Shown in pieces: positions 59,898 through 64,000 of a stretch of 64,000 nucleotides of DNA. The position numbers and the translations under genes are program-made. The DNA comes from Anaerocolumna jejuensis DSM 15929 (GTDB lineage Bacteria; Bacillota; Clostridia; Lachnospirales; Lachnospiraceae). The notes below the pieces were generated by a model that saw only the letters and a program-made list of their open reading frames with translations, was not told the DNA's origin and ran no database searches. The DNA lies in NCBI RefSeq assembly GCF_900142215.1, contig NZ_FRAC01000019.1, positions 1-64,000 of the forward strand, written 5' to 3'. Within the stretch, counting starts at the first letter, position 1; every line of letters begins with the position of its first letter.

Positions 59898-61316
59898 TCA
59901 TAACCGGCATCCTGCTCCTATGGGTACGCCATTGTCAGGTTCGGTATCCTCAATTTTCCCGCTCCGTCCATTATCCTCATCAAGCTCTGATTCATAAGCC
60001 TCAACATCATTAAATATCTTGTCATTAAGACTGTTTTCTTGCCTCCCCACAATTGTGGAAGCTACCATTGCGCCGGTGATATTGGTCGCAGTCCGGCCTG
60101 TATCGGCAATAGCGGAAATGGGAATGCTGAGAACAATGAGCTCCAGGGGCAGCCCCATCGCTGTCAGAACACTTGCCGTGGTAATGGTTGCCGTTCCAGG
60201 TACTCCCGCAGTTCCAAGTGACACGAACAGGCTGATAACTGCCAGCAGAACATAATCCCTTACTCCATAATTGATACCCAGTCCATTGATGCCATAGACA
60301 GCAATTAGAATCGGCCAAATCCCGGCACATCCCGGCATTCCGATTGTGGTTCCCAGAGGCGCCGTAAAGTTCGCGACCTTCGGGTCCACTCCGATTTTTC
60401 TGACAAGTATTCCGGTTGAAATAGGTAATGTTCCTGCACTGGACTGTGTGGAAAATCCAACCACCTGAGCCGGTAAAATCTTGCGGAAGAATTTAATAGG
60501 ATTAAGCCTTGCAAATGACTTTATCAGTACGGCGTTAATAACCCAGGTATCCAGGGCAAAGGCTATGAAAGATACAAGGAGCAGTACCAGCAGTGACCAC
60601 ATAATACCTGAGCGGCTGATGCCATTTCCGGTTGCCGTTGCAATCAAAGCCAATACGGCATATGGCGTAAGACTGATAATAAAGTCCACGGCTTTAAAAA
60701 TGATTTCTTTTAGTGCTTCAATAAAGCTCTTAAATATTGCTACCTTCTCATGGTTTTTATTTGCAGCCACAACATAGGAAACCGCAATCAGAACAGCAAA
60801 CAGAATCATGGGAATCGTATTTTCTTCGGCAATATCACTGATGACATTGCGCGGGAAAAATCCTATAAGCACCTGTGAAAATGGTACAACCTTGCTTTTA
60901 AAGCTCTGTGCATCAATTCCATCCAGGGAAAGATAAGAATTTCTCCCAACGCCAAAGGTCAATCCCAGTCCAAGTGACAGCAATATGGCAAGTAAAGTAG
61001 TCATTAGCAGCCAGCAGACCGAGCGCAGCCCAATGCCCTTTAGCTGAGCCGTAGAGCCTAAAGATGTTATACTGCTGAGAATTGATACAATAATCAACGG
61101 GCTGACAATGGCATTAAGTGTGCTGACATAGATTTTGCCGATGGGCATAACCCATGAGGTGTGCCCGGAAAAAAGAATCCCGACCACTGCGCCAGCTGCT
61201 AAAGAGCCTAATATTATTACAGTGAAATTCCCATTCTTTTTTTGTAAGAGATAAATAATAATAAAAAATCCAATTACAACCGCTAATGCCGCTGCCGATA
61301 ACCAGTCTATATTCAT
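59898..61316 (-). CDS. DAACS-family dicarboxylate/amino-acid:cation symporter
   Basis: A 472-residue symporter of the GltP/DctA/TcyP family with eight membrane helices and two re-entrant hairpins. QSSAGTLPISTGIL (HP1, SSxAGTLP type) and PGTATITTASVLTAMGLPLE (HP2) are conserved. The helix-7 motif, normally NMDGT, is replaced by IGMPGCAG, which should change Na+ or substrate binding. A charged 45-residue tail follows. Substrates of the family are glutamate, dicarboxylates or cystine; the neighbours do not settle which. It starts 23 bases after the thioredoxin-like gene. Confidence 0.9.
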   Translation of the reverse strand: MNIDWLSAAALAVVIGFFIIIYLLQKKNGNFTVIILGSLAAGAVVGILFSGHTSWVMPIGKIYVSTLNAIVSPLIIVSILSSITSLGSTAQLKGIGLRSVCWLLMTTLLAILLSLGLGLTFGVGRNSYLSLDGIDAQSFKSKVVPFSQVLIGFFPRNVISDIAEENTIPMILFAVLIAVSYVVAANKNHEKVAIFKSFIEALKEIIFKAVDFIISLTPYAVLALIATATGNGISRSGIMWSLLVLLLVSFIAFALDTWVINAVLIKSFARLNPIKFFRKILPAQVVGFSTQSSAGTLPISTGILVRKIGVDPKVANFTAPLGTTIGMPGCAGIWPILIAVYGINGLGINYGVRDYVLLAVISLFVSLGTAGVPGTATITTASVLTAMGLPLELIVLSIPISAIADTGRTATNITGAMVASTIVGRQENSLNDKIFNDVEAYESELDEDNGRSGKIEDTEPDNGVPIGAGCRL

Positions 61317-61339
61317 TTCCAGTGTTCCTTTCCCTGCTC

Positions 61340-63148
61340 TTACCTCTTTACTGTAAAGCTCACATTAAAGGACTTCGAAATTTCATTACTTCCGGTAACA
61401 GTTACCACCGCCTTATAGGTTCCTGCGGAAAGTCCGGTTTTAGGCTTAATGGTAAAGGAATCACTGCCGCTTGGTACTATACTGCTGATTGAGGCCTTTG
61501 AAAGTGTAAAATATTTGCTTCCGGACCCGGACAAGGCTACCGTAAGCTTTCCTGTAGGCCCGCCTGTATTTTTCACCGTAACACCGTATGCCTTCTGAGC
61601 CGGGTAGCCAACCGATGCAGACGGAAAGGTGTATTTACCGGTTTTGGATAAGGATATTCCATATTTATCAGGCTTTAGAACCTTATCAAGAGCTGCCACT
61701 GCTTCACTGGCAAAGTCGACCTTGCTAAGTCCGTCAACACTGCCTTCTGCCGCTGCTGCACTGGGTGTTTTCAGAACCCAGGCAAGCTCCAGCATATACT
61801 CCGTATAGGTTCCGTCGTTGGCTGCATTTTTATGGAGCCACTGCTTTGTAACAGGTTCTGCTTTATCCTTATTATAGCTGATTAAGAAGGGCAGCTGCAG
61901 ACGGATGGCATTTAAATTGTCTCCGGACAACCATGGAGCTGTTGATGTGGCCGTTCCGGCTAAGTTACCGTTTGGATAATAGGATATGCTATTGTTCTGC
62001 CTGGAGTTGTTTTCCGTAATAAAGTTTCCGAAATATTTTGCAAGCTCTCCATAGAGGTAGCTTATATTGCCATTTCCATTGGTGGTAACAACATTGTTTC
62101 GGGAATTGAAGGCATTTGATATTGCCGTTACCTTATTGATATCGTTACCGGTGCCGAAGGTCAGCTGATTGCCCTGGGTCGTATCATAAACATATATTTT
62201 CTGATAGCCGTAATCCTTTGCTTTCCTTGCAACACTTCCGATAATTGCCTGTGTATTGTGGCACCAGGATGCACCAAAGAAAATCAAGTGGTCCCCCGGT
62301 GAATTTAACAAATTAATCAGCTCCGCAAAGTTTACCTGGTGTAATGCAAAGCCTTTCTCGTCGTCATCCGTGAAGATTTCTGTAGCTGCGGCACCTGTTC
62401 TGTTTCCCAGAGGATCGGGAGTGCCATTATTGTAATTAAAATAGGTCGCGGAGGCATTATATACCCTCTGAAAGAATTCAAAGTCAGTCCGGATGCCGGC
62501 AGCTACCACGGAACCTGCACTTTGACCTCCTCTAAAAACTTTGGCTATACCGGCGGCTGCCGCTGCTGTCTTAAATCCTTCCGTATCCTTAAGGCTGTAA
62601 TAGGCATTTATTTTAGGTGAACTACCGCCATTATATGAAAATAACAGGGTATCATCCGAGGTGTAATTGGCTATTGCTTCCTCTGAGGGCAGCAGATCAG
62701 TTATTCTGGTCCATAATTGATTTACTGAGGTCCCGTTGGCTGCCTTAAAAAGGGAATCACTCTTGGTTATGTCAATCTGATAACCGTCAATAAACGGGTC
62801 GAAATGATAGATTTTTGTTATGCCGTCCTTTTTTGCCTGTGCGTTAATGGTACTGAGTACCGCCTGGCTGGTTTTAAGCTTAGGGCTGGCAAAAACAATA
62901 TAATAGTTTCCTTTGCTGCTCAAGATATCAAGCAAACGTTCTTGGGTTACCGACTCAAAAACATGCCCGGTAGCAATATTCTCATAGGAATCGGCAATAT
63001 AGTCTCCGGTCGTTCCTCCTGTGACCTTACTCCAGGGATATGGCTGCGGACCTGCTGCTTCCGCAGAAGCCACCGTATTAAACACTACGGTAAAAGCAAG
63101 TGCCAATGTAATAATACCCACAGCTGCTTTTTTCATTATTGATTTCAT
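61340..63148 (-). CDS. secreted protein with two thioredoxin-like domains and an Ig-like tail
   Basis: A 602-residue exported protein. The signal peptide ends near VASAEAA (about residue 32). A first thioredoxin-like fold (about 60-140: YYIVFASPKLKTSQAVLSTI) has no cysteines in the active-site position. A second (about 255-340) has FFGASWCHNTQAIIGSVARK with a single Cys (CxxT) in place of CxxC. A C-terminal beta-sandwich (about 505-602) resembles Ig-like exported domains. It may be a thiol-binding or chaperone-like surface protein rather than a disulfide oxidase. First gene of an operon with the symporter and surface protein; GGAGGAG precedes the ATG. Confidence 0.82.
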   Translation of the reverse strand: MKSIMKKAAVGIITLALAFTVVFNTVASAEAAGPQPYPWSKVTGGTTGDYIADSYENIATGHVFESVTQERLLDILSSKGNYYIVFASPKLKTSQAVLSTINAQAKKDGITKIYHFDPFIDGYQIDITKSDSLFKAANGTSVNQLWTRITDLLPSEEAIANYTSDDTLLFSYNGGSSPKINAYYSLKDTEGFKTAAAAAGIAKVFRGGQSAGSVVAAGIRTDFEFFQRVYNASATYFNYNNGTPDPLGNRTGAAATEIFTDDDEKGFALHQVNFAELINLLNSPGDHLIFFGASWCHNTQAIIGSVARKAKDYGYQKIYVYDTTQGNQLTFGTGNDINKVTAISNAFNSRNNVVTTNGNGNISYLYGELAKYFGNFITENNSRQNNSISYYPNGNLAGTATSTAPWLSGDNLNAIRLQLPFLISYNKDKAEPVTKQWLHKNAANDGTYTEYMLELAWVLKTPSAAAAEGSVDGLSKVDFASEAVAALDKVLKPDKYGISLSKTGKYTFPSASVGYPAQKAYGVTVKNTGGPTGKLTVALSGSGSKYFTLSKASISSIVPSGSDSFTIKPKTGLSAGTYKAVVTVTGSNEISKSFNVSFTVKR

Positions 63149-63378
63149 AAATCTCCTCCATTAATTCATAGTAAGCATATATGTATTATATGATATATGC
63201 TATGTATCCTATCACAGACATTTACAAAAGTCAACTATTTATTTAATAAATAATGGTAGATTCATCAATATATGGAAAAGCCAATTTTATTTAAATTCTA
63301 AACAGCATCCCTGTCTGATATACCCCAAAGGTAATGAACCATTGAGAATATTGGATACCCTAAGTACATATCTATTAA
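63149..63378. other. upstream region of the thioredoxin-like operon
   Basis: This region should hold the operon promoter. It is A/T-rich. A short frame LRILDTLSTYLLIKN (about 63340-63387, plus strand) might be the out-of-frame N-terminal end of the Fur-like remnant that follows. Nothing else is recognisable. Confidence 0.3.
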
Positions 63379-63507
63379 TTAAAAACAGATGGTTTCAGGG
63401 CGGGCTATGCAACCATCTACCGCAATTTAAAATTATTTCAGCAGATGGATTTCATCCAATCCAATACGCAGGAAAATGGATTAAAAAAATATGAGTGGAA
63501 ATGTTAA
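63379..63507 (+). pseudogene. Fur-family fragment
   Basis: An open stretch of about 42 codons after a stop at 63376 reads GYATIYRNLKLFQQMDFIQS and ends KYEWKC at 63507. ATxYRNLxxL is the recognition helix of Fur/PerR/Zur repressors, and the next residues fit the wing. There is no start codon, N-terminal helices or metal-binding dimerisation domain, so it is a decayed fragment. Confidence 0.6.
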
Positions 63508-63650
63508 GAAATAAGAATTCCCGTCTGTAACATGCAGCAAAGCGGCTTTCATGTACAATAAAACTAACTTTTTTTAACAGCTTAAGTGTTGCTTATCCTT
63601 TCTGAATTTGATAAACTGGATTCATAAAATAGTTTTCGAAGGTGTAAAAA

Positions 63651-64000
63651 ATGGAACAAAAATTAGATCTGCGTGTAATTAAAACGCAAAATAATATAAA
63701 AAATACATTTATACAATTACTTCACCAGAAAGAATTCAATCATATAACAGTTCAAAGCATACTGGATAAATCCCTGATAAACCGCTCTACTTTTTATAAA
63801 TATTACACGGATAAATATGATCTCGCTGAAAGTATCATCCAGGATATCCTGAAGGAATTTTCCTTTTTTCTGGATGAAAGATTTTCAGGTAAGGAGAAGG
63901 ATGATTTATTGCAAATCATTAAGAATGTATATGACAGATCATACGAGAAAAAAGAAATCTTATCTGCACTATGGACAATTAATACGGATTCCATACATCT
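63651..64000 (+). CDS. TetR/AcrR-family regulator (partial, runs off right edge)
   Basis: The first 116 codons of a TetR-type regulator. Residues 10-57 form the DNA-binding domain (TQNNIKNTFIQLLHQKEFNH, ILDKSLINRSTFYKYYTDKYDL), and the following helices begin the ligand-binding part of the DhaS-like TetR_C group. AAGGTG precedes the ATG at 63651. The stop lies beyond the window. Its target is unknown; the only TetR-like palindrome in this window, at 47801, is 16 kb away. Confidence 0.88.
   Translation, partial: MEQKLDLRVIKTQNNIKNTFIQLLHQKEFNHITVQSILDKSLINRSTFYKYYTDKYDLAESIIQDILKEFSFFLDERFSGKEKDDLLQIIKNVYDRSYEKKEILSALWTINTDSIH

Overview
The window looks like chromosomal DNA from a strictly anaerobic, low-to-moderate GC Firmicute, most likely a Clostridia member close to Lachnospiraceae. 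Supporting signs are strong AGGAGG-type ribosome binding sites, TTGACA/TATAAT-type promoters, ATPase-less CUT1 sugar transporters with AraC regulators, a GH112 phosphorylase, an Old-Yellow-Enzyme/Fe-S reductase, and 2[4Fe-4S] and NapH-like ferredoxin proteins. I see no rRNA, tRNA, CRISPR array or intact insertion sequence.

Left part (1-11.9 kb). After a kdpC with no visible kdpAB comes the standout locus. It holds an ArsR repressor, then hgcA and hgcB (the corrinoid protein and ferredoxin that together define microbial mercury methylation), then an Acr3 arsenite permease gene broken by an 8-bp tandem duplication, then a thioredoxin-type arsenate reductase. The same A/T-rich inverted repeat (ATATCRA-N6-TTGATRT type) lies in front of both arsR and hgcA, so mercury methylation appears wired into an arsenic-responsive operon. 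Next come an HxlR/nitroreductase pair, a LysR regulator, a LysM protein, a GNAT acetyltransferase and two related multi-domain XRE regulators. One of these is fused to a desulfoferrodoxin-like module, the other to GIY-YIG-like and DUF2087 modules, and they share a promoter motif. A DUF2318 protein, a nucleotidyltransferase-like protein and a VOC protein follow.

Middle (12-47 kb). There are two carbohydrate-uptake loci. Locus A (12.6-19.2 kb) is a lipoprotein binding protein, two permeases and a membrane-bound AraC regulator, with a 213-bp MITE-like inverted repeat at its 3' end. Locus B (29.8-46.8 kb) is another binding protein and two permeases, followed by a clan GH-A glycosidase, a GH112 galactoside phosphorylase, a GH2 enzyme, a giant DUF5107-TPR protein and two cupin-AraC regulators. 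The likely flow is uptake of a galactose-containing oligosaccharide and its intracellular phosphorolysis. Neither locus carries an ABC ATPase. Between them lie gpmA, an aldo-keto reductase remnant, an OYE-type reductase with its AraC regulator, a secreted HEIGH metallopeptidase with two beta/gamma-crystallin domains, a metallo-beta-lactamase-fold hydrolase, two DUF1801 proteins, and a PadR/NapH-like pair divided by a perfect 43-bp palindrome.

Right part (47-64 kb). This contains a membrane protein behind a perfect TetR-like palindrome and a BlaI/M56 (BlaR1-like) sensor pair with two canonical TACA-N3-TGTA operators leading into secreted proteins. It also holds an AAC(3)-family acetyltransferase, a 21-bp minisatellite, an MFS exporter, a small XRE/membrane pair with a strong promoter, a PQQ-dehydrogenase-like beta-propeller and an Imm5-like protein. 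A three-gene operon (secreted thioredoxin-like protein, DAACS symporter, repetitive surface protein), a Fur-like remnant and a TetR regulator that runs off the right edge complete it.

All assignments come from reading the sequence and remembered family signatures; no database search was run.
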